Shown here: piece by piece, positions 49,396 to 56,224 of the stretch
Numbering within the stretch: position 1 is the first letter of the stretch
How the letters are laid out: every line of letters begins with the position of its first letter
From: a virus
Strand: one strand, 5' to 3'
Virus record (IMG/VR): IMGVR_UViG_3300042691_015370
Coordinates: 62,001 to 126,000 of that record
Length of the DNA stretch: 64,000 nt
The notes under the pieces: generated by a model
Told to the model about the DNA's origin: nothing
What the model saw: the letters and a program-made list of their open reading frames with translations, nothing else
Database searches by the model: none
Program-made: the position numbers and the translations under genes

Positions 49396-49913
49396 ACCTT
49401 TACCGCCCAACACAGAATGTTCGGATGAGCGTTAACCTGCATACTCTCTACCTCAAAACCAACTTCTTTCAGATACCACTTAAGAGTACCCTGATCAAAA
49501 AGAGCATAGTGAGAATTGAAACGCCAACTTGCCTTGTCCTGAATGTAGTCTTGGTCATACTGACCACCCATCAAAATCCAAGCCAACGAAACAAGCGGCA
49601 ATGGATCTAGATCGCTTCTAGTTCCGATTCTGCCTCTCATGTATCTCTTGATAGCCTCAGTTGCCTCAGGGACCTGAATGTAAATGCGAGCACCTTTTAC
49701 CATAACTCTGTGCCACTCAGTGAGAGCAGCCTTTGTGTCACGATAAGAAATGTGCTCAAGTACGTCCACAACTTTCATCTCAGTGACAGTGTTTGCCCTC
49801 AGCGGAAGCTCTAGGGCATCAGCCACAAGATCGGGAGACTGTGCGACATCAATGTCGAGATGCAAGTCATAAAGTGGATCTGGATTTTTGCCGGAACCTA
49901 GTTCTACTTTCAA
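49392..49913 (-). CDS. Class I SAM-dependent methyltransferase
   Basis: 173 residues. Motif I is VELGSGKNPDPLYDLHLDID, then LVADALELPLRANTVTEMKV and VDVLEHISY, the usual D-x-x-E-H of Methyltransf_11-type enzymes. RVMVKGARIYIQVPE is the post-motif strand. Within a sugar cassette it most likely methylates a glycan or a precursor. ATGA overlaps on both sides. Confidence 0.8.
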   Translation of the reverse strand: MKVELGSGKNPDPLYDLHLDIDVAQSPDLVADALELPLRANTVTEMKVVDVLEHISYRDTKAALTEWHRVMVKGARIYIQVPEATEAIKRYMRGRIGTRSDLDPLPLVSLAWILMGGQYDQDYIQDKASWRFNSHYALFDQGTLKWYLKEVGFEVESMQVNAHPNILCWAVKV

Positions 49914-50590
49914 TACCTTATCCCATAAATCATGCCACCTGTAGATGGTCTACCCAAAACTTCCAGATGACCCCATTCAGCAATAGTTGTCAACATATGA
50001 CCGAAACGTGCTTCAAAATTTGGAATATCGCTGACATCTGGGCCGTGAAATTCCATCACAAGGCGACGAACCCCACTAAGCGAAGAAGCGTCAATACTGT
50101 CAAAGCAGTCGTACTCCCCGCCCTCAATGTCCATCTTCAAAACAGCAATCTCACTAAACTGTCTAAGGACGTCAGCAAACGACTCGACAGCAAAGTCATT
50201 GCCCTCTACAACGTATCCAGAACCTGAAGCAACTTCGTTGTTGGTTATACTACCATAACCACTAGCAAAGCCTAAGGCAACATTTCGAGCTTCTACCGGC
50301 ACAAGACGAGTGTTCTCCTGCAATTGCTTGAAATTACTAGCTTCAGGCTCAAATGCCACGACCTTTTTAGCGCCAGCAATACCTGCCCAAAGGGAGAAGG
50401 CTCCGATATTTGCTCCCACGTCCAGAACAATTCCGCCAATGACATGATCTGAATGCATTCTGTACACATTCTCACGCCAGACCTCATCAACAACAATGTC
50501 ATCATCGGTATTGGGTCGAATTAAGATTTTAGCAGAACGACCCTCTTGATCCAGAAGATGAACCAAACCAGACTGACCTCTATAGCTCAT
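49910..50590 (-). CDS. FkbM-family methyltransferase
   Basis: 226 residues from the ATG at 50590; a longer reading runs into the previous gene. GIVLDVGANIGAFSLWAGIA is motif I, KKVVAFEPEASNFKQLQENT motif II, and AVLKMDIEGGEYDCF the family's D-I-E-G-x-E signature. FkbM enzymes O-methylate sugars and small molecules. The start overlaps the upstream glycosyltransferase stop by 11 nt. Confidence 0.87.
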   Translation of the reverse strand: MSYRGQSGLVHLLDQEGRSAKILIRPNTDDDIVVDEVWRENVYRMHSDHVIGGIVLDVGANIGAFSLWAGIAGAKKVVAFEPEASNFKQLQENTRLVPVEARNVALGFASGYGSITNNEVASGSGYVVEGNDFAVESFADVLRQFSEIAVLKMDIEGGEYDCFDSIDASSLSGVRRLVMEFHGPDVSDIPNFEARFGHMLTTIAEWGHLEVLGRPSTGGMIYGIRY

Positions 50591-51530
50591 AGCCCATAAC
50601 TCCAAAAGCTTGAATGAGACGTTCTGTATACGTGCAGTTAGCACGAACAAAAGCCTGACCAGTAGCAGCGATCCGCTTTCGCTCAGCATCATCTTCAACG
50701 TACTGATCAATGAGCGACTTCAATCCTGTAAAATCGCCATAATCATAAAGCCTCAGGTGTTCGCCATCAACAAACTCTTCTTCCAAGCCAGTAATTCGTG
50801 GATGAATGAGAAATCCTCCACGACCGACCGTTTCATAAACCCGGTCTGACCAGTAGTAGGGCTTCTTGAAACCGGGGCATAGAGTATCACCAACAACAAC
50901 CTTAGCTGAGGCGTAAAGATCATTGAGGTCTTGACCTCGGACCAAGGACTCAGGATGGCCGTGCTTCACGTAGCGATCCTTGTAAGTCTTGCTCAGCCAT
51001 TGGTGTAGCTTGTTTCTATAGGGCCATTCCTTGTGATAGCCGTGAACTGAGCCGACGAAAGCCACATCAGAAGCTAAACTCTCACGATAGTTACCCGGCA
51101 CACACTCAGCCTTCAGTACACCCGGCTTAATGTAGTAATGATTAATGCCAAGTGACTCAAATCTCTTAGCTGACGCAGGATCACCGTCTGGTGTGAACAC
51201 GTAACCAGTTGACCAGAATGGATCACCGTGCAAGGTTGACTCACGCTTAATGCCTAGGTACAAGTCCAGATGATATGAAGCAGTCTTGATACCGTCAGAC
51301 TCAAGGCGTCTAAAGGTGTCGATCAAAAAAGGCTTATCCTTGACACCCCATGTTCTCGTGTACAACAACACGTCAGCACCAAATCTTTTAACGGTGCGGC
51401 CGAGTTTCGGAAGGTCTAATTGGTCTTCCTGAAGTGGTGCAACCTCAACACCAAGACTTTCTAAAGTCTTTTGAATATGAACTTCTGTGCAAAATGATTC
51501 TCGGAAATTACCGATATAGGCAACCTTCAT
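50580..51530 (-). CDS. CgeB-like GT-B glycosyltransferase
   Basis: 316 residues. MKVAYIGNFRESFCTEVHIQ starts a Rossmann-like N-domain, then LLYTRTWGVKDKPFLIDTFR. The C-terminal half has KVVVGDTLCPGFKKPYYWSD, RVYETVGRGGFLIHPRITGL and a glycine-rich donor site, matching CgeB/glycosyl transferase 1_2-type proteins. A 9-nt gap separates it from the next upstream gene. Confidence 0.75.
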   Translation of the reverse strand: MKVAYIGNFRESFCTEVHIQKTLESLGVEVAPLQEDQLDLPKLGRTVKRFGADVLLYTRTWGVKDKPFLIDTFRRLESDGIKTASYHLDLYLGIKRESTLHGDPFWSTGYVFTPDGDPASAKRFESLGINHYYIKPGVLKAECVPGNYRESLASDVAFVGSVHGYHKEWPYRNKLHQWLSKTYKDRYVKHGHPESLVRGQDLNDLYASAKVVVGDTLCPGFKKPYYWSDRVYETVGRGGFLIHPRITGLEEEFVDGEHLRLYDYGDFTGLKSLIDQYVEDDAERKRIAATGQAFVRANCTYTERLIQAFGVMGYEL

Positions 51531-51538
51531 TCTACTTC

Positions 51539-52147
51539 CTATCTCTTCACCAGATTTCGGTACCGTGCATACTTTGTGGCAACATACCGATACGTTTTGC
51601 GATGCAAATCAACTTGCGAATTACGTCCCTCGTTCACGCCTACAATATACACAACACCCTCGCACTCAACTATGCGACTTCCTGCAATATAAAGACGTAG
51701 AAACATATCCCAGTCCTCAAGAACTGGTAATGTGTCATCAAATTGCCCGTCAGTCATGAAGTCAACGAGTCTCATTGATGTTCCGATAACCAAACAATTG
51801 GTTCGAAAAAAATCTTTGGTTTGAATAAAACAAGCGCTCTCGTCAAATGAGCCGTCCGGGTACATGCCGAGTGTCTGTGGCTTGTAGAGAATCTTCTCGT
51901 TGAGATCAACGTAGTTATCAAGATTATCAAAAAAGCTTTTGTCTAAACGGTCGTCAGCATCAAGAAAGGTCACAATGTCGGTATCTAGCTTTGCTGCACC
52001 AGCATTGCGGGCCTGAGCAAGAGATGATCCGTGTTCGGTAACGATCATGTCCGCACCCGCTTCCATGGCTGAGTGTGCAGCAATCTCAGCCCTGTCGGCC
52101 CAAGACTTGTCGCCAAAAGTTCCAATTACGACACCAAAGCTAGCCAT
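51539..52147 (-). CDS. GT-A glycosyltransferase, family 2-like
   Basis: 202 residues. ASFGVVIGTFGDKSWADRAE, then SLAQARNAGAAKLDTDIVTF and FLDADDRLDKSFFDN, the D-x-D donor/metal motif of family 2 enzymes. VLEDWDMFLRLYIAGS carries an acidic cluster at the usual catalytic position. Shorter than most GT2 proteins but with the complete core. Overlaps the neighbour by 8 nt. Confidence 0.82.
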   Translation of the reverse strand: MASFGVVIGTFGDKSWADRAEIAAHSAMEAGADMIVTEHGSSLAQARNAGAAKLDTDIVTFLDADDRLDKSFFDNLDNYVDLNEKILYKPQTLGMYPDGSFDESACFIQTKDFFRTNCLVIGTSMRLVDFMTDGQFDDTLPVLEDWDMFLRLYIAGSRIVECEGVVYIVGVNEGRNSQVDLHRKTYRYVATKYARYRNLVKR

Positions 52148-52874
52148 TGATTACCCAATCTGGAACATTACCTTCATATTGTTTGAGAACGGGTCTACGT
52201 ATTATAGACATAATATGATTATTGTTATGACCGTGGTTCTTTAGATTAGCGTAGCGATCATATTTGATTTTCCTATCCTCTTCACGAGCATAGCCAAAAT
52301 GCATCAGATTGATGTTGTTTGTTCTGAAAGGGTCAAGCTTTGCATACGTTGGAGCCGAGCCACAGCCCATCGCCTTCATATTCCAGCGGCCATTAGGCTG
52401 GTACTTGAACAACCGACTCGCTTTGATCTTGTTCCACAGGCCGTCATTTCGATAAAAGCACTTACTGTCGATGATGTCCCAAATCTCATCCACCTTCATC
52501 TTTACTACGATATAGTCAAGATACTCAGCAAGCTCAATGGTCGAGTGAAGAGCCTTGCGTGGATCACCTTCTTGACTGACGAGAAATTCGTCGGCATCAA
52601 TGGCAAAAACCCAATCTTGTTCATTTGGCTTCATGGCCTCTTCAAAGGCTTGCCACGCAGCGAAACGAAATTCGCCCTCATGGTCCATGAAGGTTTCTGA
52701 CCCAGCGTCTCGCACCAATACACCATAGTCCGAGCAGATCTGAACGGTGTTGTCAGTCGAATGGTCATTAAATAGGAAAAGACCATCAAATATATCTTGA
52801 TGGTGCTCAATAAACTCTTTCAAATATCTATGCTCTTCGTTCTTGGCAACAACTAAGCCGTAGACATTAGTCAT
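52140..52874 (-). CDS. GT-A glycosyltransferase, family 2-like
   Basis: 244 residues from the ATG at 52874. MTNVYGLVVAKNEEHRYLKE, HHQDIFDGLFLFNDHSTDNT and VFAIDADEFLVSQEGDP (D-x-D). The K-N-E-x-x-Y-L-x-E start is typical of the glycosyl transferase 2_4 subgroup. C-terminal NLMHFGYAREEDRKIKYDRY fits the family's acceptor-side helix. Confidence 0.8.
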   Translation of the reverse strand: MTNVYGLVVAKNEEHRYLKEFIEHHQDIFDGLFLFNDHSTDNTVQICSDYGVLVRDAGSETFMDHEGEFRFAAWQAFEEAMKPNEQDWVFAIDADEFLVSQEGDPRKALHSTIELAEYLDYIVVKMKVDEIWDIIDSKCFYRNDGLWNKIKASRLFKYQPNGRWNMKAMGCGSAPTYAKLDPFRTNNINLMHFGYAREEDRKIKYDRYANLKNHGHNNNHIMSIIRRPVLKQYEGNVPDWVING

Positions 52875-53652
52875 GTTCAATACCCCAGTCATCCATCAGT
52901 TCACGGAAGAGTAGCCGTGACAATTTCAGATGATTATGACCAGTCTGACCAATTGTACGATGCCACTCATGAACCATTTCGGCACCCTGATCGCCAACAT
53001 GAAATACCTTGTAGCCAAACTTAGGCATCGCATAACAAACAGCAGTATCCTCATAATACAGGAAGTGCTCTGGCATAGCACCCTTGGCGTTCGGCCAATG
53101 CTTGCGGAACACTGGATCGTTCATAATCGCATTCCATGCTTCCCGGCGAATTATCATGGCCGACCCAATCACCATGACGACTTCAAGTACATCTCTGTAC
53201 TCACCACGATCAGTTTTGGACCAACCACGATGCTTCGGCTTGGCATGAGTGCCAATAATACCGGCAGCAGTAAACTTACGAGGTGCTTTGGCTCTGGAGT
53301 ACTGAAGTGGTCCAACAACCCCCACATCGGGGTTACTGTCCATAAAGCTGATACACCTATCTATACAGGCGTCATTGACGAAATAGGTATCGGAGTTGAA
53401 CAGACCGATATACCGTGACTCGGTGAGACTGGCGCCCAAATTGCAGGCTTTTGCGTAACCGAGATTGGCTTTTACCGGGAGAACCGTCACGCTGTCAGGG
53501 AGACTGAGGCTATGGACCTGATCGGTTGACTCGTTGTCGATAACCACAACCTCCGAAGATGCGGTTGGCCGGTACTGGTCATAGGAGGACAGGAACCGAT
53601 CGATCATCGGGTACGTATGATAATTGACAACTACCATAGAAATATCAAGCAT
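52867..53652 (-). CDS. GT-A glycosyltransferase, family 2-like (rhamnosyltransferase type)
   Basis: 261 residues. LDISMVVVNYHTYPMIDRFL, VVVIDNESTDQVHSL, NLGYAKACNLGASLTESRYI, GLFNSDTYF (D-x-D position as S-D-T), then PDVGVVGPLQ and MIIRREAWNAIMNDPVF. This string is characteristic of WsaF/rhamnosyl-type family 2 enzymes. 8-nt and 1-nt overlaps with neighbours. Confidence 0.85.
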   Translation of the reverse strand: MLDISMVVVNYHTYPMIDRFLSSYDQYRPTASSEVVVIDNESTDQVHSLSLPDSVTVLPVKANLGYAKACNLGASLTESRYIGLFNSDTYFVNDACIDRCISFMDSNPDVGVVGPLQYSRAKAPRKFTAAGIIGTHAKPKHRGWSKTDRGEYRDVLEVVMVIGSAMIIRREAWNAIMNDPVFRKHWPNAKGAMPEHFLYYEDTAVCYAMPKFGYKVFHVGDQGAEMVHEWHRTIGQTGHNHLKLSRLLFRELMDDWGIEHD

Positions 53653-54371
53653 CAGAAACCCACCCTTTTGTCAACGCCGTTCAGCATAGCTGGGTGCATC
53701 ACATGCTTGTTACAAACTCGACCGTCCCAATACAAAGTGCCGCCAGCTTTCTGGATCTCTAGTGACCAACCAAGGTCTTCACCTCTGCGATTGTAAACAT
53801 AGTCAATCGCATAAGCATTTCTTGTCATCAAATATCCACCGATCAAAATATCAACTTTGACAAGCTGATTGAGATTCTCACGCTTGAACATGGTGCCACG
53901 ATGTGGGCCAACCCACTTACCCATATTGGGATGCAAAGTACTATGCCGAGACACAAAGCACTTGGACCCAATGGCCCAAGCATCCGGCTTTTCCTCTACA
54001 GCAGAAAGCAAAGTCTTAATACCGTCTGGATGCAGCAACACATCAGAGTCAAGGCTGAAAAAGTAATCGGGCGATAGATTACGAACTTCGCCAAGCAATT
54101 CATTGCGTAGATTGACCATCTCGTAGTAGCGGTCGTTGCTCCAGCGATGATCGCCGTCACGACCAGTGAAGACTGAGTAAAAGAAGGTGACCTTGAGGTC
54201 AGTAAGCAAAGCGACAGTATCTGCATCGTCCGGGTGAACATTGCAAATGACCTCTGGTACGACACCGGCCTTCTCGCCAGCAGTCATCAGATGCTCGTAC
54301 CACTTGTCAAGAATCCAGTTTCTTCCCGCCTCGGGATTGCCGACAAGAGGGCATCCAACCAGAAGCCTCAT
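53652..54371 (-). CDS. Glycosyltransferase with GT-A-like D-x-D
   Basis: 239 residues from the ATG at 54371 (ATGA overlap). MRLLVGCPLVGNPEAGRNWI, RNELLGEVRNLSPDYFFSLD, then SLDSDVLLHPDGI (D-x-D) and LGWSLEIQKAGGTLYWDGRV. It resembles the Anp1/GT62-type arrangement loosely; the exact family is unsure. First gene of the glycan cassette in transcription order. Confidence 0.7.
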   Translation of the reverse strand: MRLLVGCPLVGNPEAGRNWILDKWYEHLMTAGEKAGVVPEVICNVHPDDADTVALLTDLKVTFFYSVFTGRDGDHRWSNDRYYEMVNLRNELLGEVRNLSPDYFFSLDSDVLLHPDGIKTLLSAVEEKPDAWAIGSKCFVSRHSTLHPNMGKWVGPHRGTMFKRENLNQLVKVDILIGGYLMTRNAYAIDYVYNRRGEDLGWSLEIQKAGGTLYWDGRVCNKHVMHPAMLNGVDKRVGF

Positions 54372-54730
54372 AGATACCCAGCCTTCTTCATGAGTTCCAT
54401 AAAGAGTTCCATCGGCATCATTGCCCACCAGTCTTCTGGCCTTGGCTTACCCTTGGGACGTACAGCGATGAATCCCATTTCTGAACGTGCATTGACCATC
54501 TCAGATTCAAGCTCACGAACCCAAGCAGGGATATCAAGAGCAGCACCGGATTTAACTTCGACACAGACGTTCCATCTACGGTCAGGAGCAGCCCAACCTG
54601 CAATATCGCCTTGATCAAAGCGACCCTTAAGGTGGCGGCGCTCGGCATTTGCGATCCCTTTGCTGATCAGGTACTGGACGTACTTTTCTTCTGTCTCAGC
54701 GCCCTTACTTTTGGCTGTCGATGGCTTCAT
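54368..54730 (-). CDS. Hjc-like/PD-(D/E)XK nuclease (Holliday junction resolvase type)
   Basis: 120 residues. GAETEEKYVQYLISKGIANA, then ERRHLKGRFDQGDIAGWAAP (Glu and the D-x-G-D-I-A-G active-site Asp) and WNVCVEVKSGAALDIPAWVR (E-V-K). This order E...GDIAG...EVK is that of small archaeal-type/phage resolvase nucleases. Overlaps the upstream gene by 26 nt and the glycosyltransferase by ATGA. Confidence 0.75.
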   Translation of the reverse strand: MKPSTAKSKGAETEEKYVQYLISKGIANAERRHLKGRFDQGDIAGWAAPDRRWNVCVEVKSGAALDIPAWVRELESEMVNARSEMGFIAVRPKGKPRPEDWWAMMPMELFMELMKKAGYL

Positions 54731-55109
54731 CCTCTAGCTCCATTTGCGCCATCATTTCACGCAGATCCTCAGAAGCTTCCTTCAGCTTGAAGGAAGTGAC
54801 CTTCTCTGCGTGTTTGACATCGCTCTCAATGTTCGTCTTAGTGATTCTGAAATGGACATCCAAAGTGTCGCCCTCACTAAACGTAAAAGCGGACGGAAGC
54901 CATTCGTCTACATTATCATACATAGCTTCAAGAGCGAACTTAATACGAGAAGCAATGAGTTGACGAACAAGTGGTTCCATGTCTTTGTAAATCTCCTTAG
55001 AGTTCTGAACCTGCATGAACAGAGCTACACGGTCAAGCCAATAGGGGACCGGCTCAAGTTTGCGGTACGAAATTTGGGTCTGGACACCGGCGAATTCGTG
55101 AACTGTCAC
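54705..55109 (-). CDS. Hypothetical protein of the replication region
   Basis: 134 residues beginning at a GTG 6 nt after a TACAAT box and lacking a ribosome site, suggesting a leaderless mRNA. Beta N-terminus (AGVQTQISYRKLEPVPYWLD) and helical C-terminus (EKVTSFKLKEASEDLREMMA). It is the first gene after the 55147-55183 terminator, so it needs its own promoter, consistent with the box. Not recognised. Confidence 0.55.
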   Translation of the reverse strand: MTVHEFAGVQTQISYRKLEPVPYWLDRVALFMQVQNSKEIYKDMEPLVRQLIASRIKFALEAMYDNVDEWLPSAFTFSEGDTLDVHFRITKTNIESDVKHAEKVTSFKLKEASEDLREMMAQMELEDEAIDSQK

Positions 55110-55115
55110 CCATAC

Positions 55116-55121
55116 ATTGTA
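55116..55121 (-). promoter_or_regulatory. Leaderless-type -10 box TACAAT
   Basis: TACAAT on the minus strand ends exactly 6 nt before the GTG at 55109. No convincing -35 was found. Same spacing as the boxes before 55920 and 63765. It is the first start codon downstream of a strong terminator. Confidence 0.5.
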
Positions 55122-55146
55122 AACGGTTCAGTGACACAAAAAACCT

Positions 55147-55183
55147 AAAAGGGGAGGCCCGGAAACCCGGAACCTCCCCTTTT
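55147..55183 (-). terminator. Strong intrinsic terminator, possibly bidirectional
   Basis: AAAAGGGGAGG (55147-55157) pairs with CCTCCCCTTTT (55173-55183), with a nested CCGG/CCGG in the loop. On the minus strand it runs into TTTTAGGTTTTTTG. It separates the 55200-55580 gene from the downstream nuclease and glycan genes. Confidence 0.88.
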
Positions 55184-55199
55184 GCTGCGCCTCGGTCGC

Positions 55200-55580
55200 T
55201 CAAACTGATTGCAGAAAATCAGAAAGCCTTACTGTTGCTTTAGTTCCCGCACGAGTGTTGATCTTCACTACAAACTTCAGCCCCATCATCAACATATAAG
55301 AAGTGCTTAGCTTGTTAATAAAGTCTGATGGAGCAAAATCAACAACATACAACCACTGAGAATTAAGGCCACGCATTCTGTCAACATCATGAACATATTT
55401 GTCATTGGGTGATGTCATGTAAGGTCTGCATGCGGGAGCGCCGAATTTGGAACAGAAGAGGCGAGTGCTTACCCCATCCCAAATTGCTTCACAAGGGTTC
55501 CACCGCTCATTGTATCTACTATATGAGCGTGGATCAAAAAACGGCTCAGCTAACTGGATATCTGAAGGATCAGAGATCAT
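55200..55580 (-). CDS. Hypothetical protein
   Basis: 126 residues from the ATG at 55580, chosen because the longer reading to 55625 lies over the previous gene. Contains AEPFFDPRSYSRYNERWNPC and YMLMMGLKFVVKINTRAGTK. No recognised motif. Overlaps the upstream gene by 11 nt and ends just before the strong terminator. Confidence 0.5.
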   Translation of the reverse strand: MISDPSDIQLAEPFFDPRSYSRYNERWNPCEAIWDGVSTRLFCSKFGAPACRPYMTSPNDKYVHDVDRMRGLNSQWLYVVDFAPSDFINKLSTSYMLMMGLKFVVKINTRAGTKATVRLSDFLQSV

Positions 55581-55920
55581 CCCAACCCTCTTCCCACTCC
55601 TTCTTCGCCCGACGAGCTTCCTCACGGAGCATCTCTAGCTCAGTAGGTACGATCTGTTCGAACTCCTGCTTGGCTTCGAACTCTTCTGGACGCAGGACAC
55701 GATCAGACCAAGCCACGTTACCGACACGAAGCGTCATTACGAGGAAAAAGTCGGCCTTCCCCTCACGGAGAACCTCATCGATATCAACATCTGGAGACAT
55801 AATCTCCATTTCCTGACCCGGTGCCGGTACTGCGCCAACCTGAGCAGACATGGCGTAGAGGCCAATCTTTTCAAACGCAGCCTTGGATTCATCCAGAAGA
55901 TTGTAAAAGTCGAAAGCCAT
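55570..55920 (-). CDS. Hypothetical acidic protein with leaderless promoter
   Basis: 116 residues from the ATG at 55920 (MAFDFYNLLDESKAAFEKIG). The apparent longer reading to 56124 is antisense-like and would cross the promoter, so it is rejected. A TTGACT-18-TATACT promoter ends 6 nt before the ATG and no ribosome site is present. The C-terminal third is strongly charged helix (ELEMLREEARRAKKEWEEGW). Function unknown. Confidence 0.65.
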   Translation of the reverse strand: MAFDFYNLLDESKAAFEKIGLYAMSAQVGAVPAPGQEMEIMSPDVDIDEVLREGKADFFLVMTLRVGNVAWSDRVLRPEEFEAKQEFEQIVPTELEMLREEARRAKKEWEEGWDDL

Positions 55921-55926
55921 GAGGGG

Positions 55927-55956
55927 AGTATACCGAAATTTCGCCTTGCGAGTCAA
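55927..55956 (-). promoter_or_regulatory. Strong sigma-A-type promoter giving a leaderless mRNA
   Basis: TTGACT (55951-55956) and TATACT (55927-55932) on the minus strand, 18-bp spacer. The start ATG follows the -10 box by 6 nt, so the transcript should begin at or near the A of ATG. It overlaps the end of the upstream winged-helix gene. Confidence 0.75.
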
Positions 55957-56216
55957 GCGTCTCGCTGAGCGGCCATGTACTCCTTGCGGAGCGCCCGGAA
56001 ACGGTCCCACGGAATCTTGTCTGGATCGTAGAGGCAGACCCATTTGTGGCGGATCTTCTCCACCATCCCTAGGTCCACAAACTCCTTCATGATGCCAGAC
56101 AGTCTCTGATACGACATACCCCACTCTTTGGCAATCTCACCCTGTTTGATAGCAATCACATTGTTCTGATCGCACTTGGAGTACAGGTAACGATAGAGGG
56201 ATTCTCTATCATACAT
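55953..56216 (-). CDS. Winged-helix DNA-binding protein
   Basis: 87 residues. ESLYRYLYSKCDQNNVIAIK, then QGEIAKEWGMSYQRLSGIMK as helix-turn-helix and EFVDLGMVEKIRHKWVCLYD as wing. Start sits 8 nt after the ribonucleotide reductase stop, so it is co-transcribed. Probably a transcription regulator. Confidence 0.7.
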   Translation of the reverse strand: MYDRESLYRYLYSKCDQNNVIAIKQGEIAKEWGMSYQRLSGIMKEFVDLGMVEKIRHKWVCLYDPDKIPWDRFRALRKEYMAAQRDA

Positions 56217-56224
56217 TTGTCACC

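Noticed and set aside
55921-56124. N-terminal extension of the gene ending at 55570
   Set aside because: It overlaps the winged-helix gene and crosses a strong promoter whose -10 box is 6 nt before the ATG at 55920.
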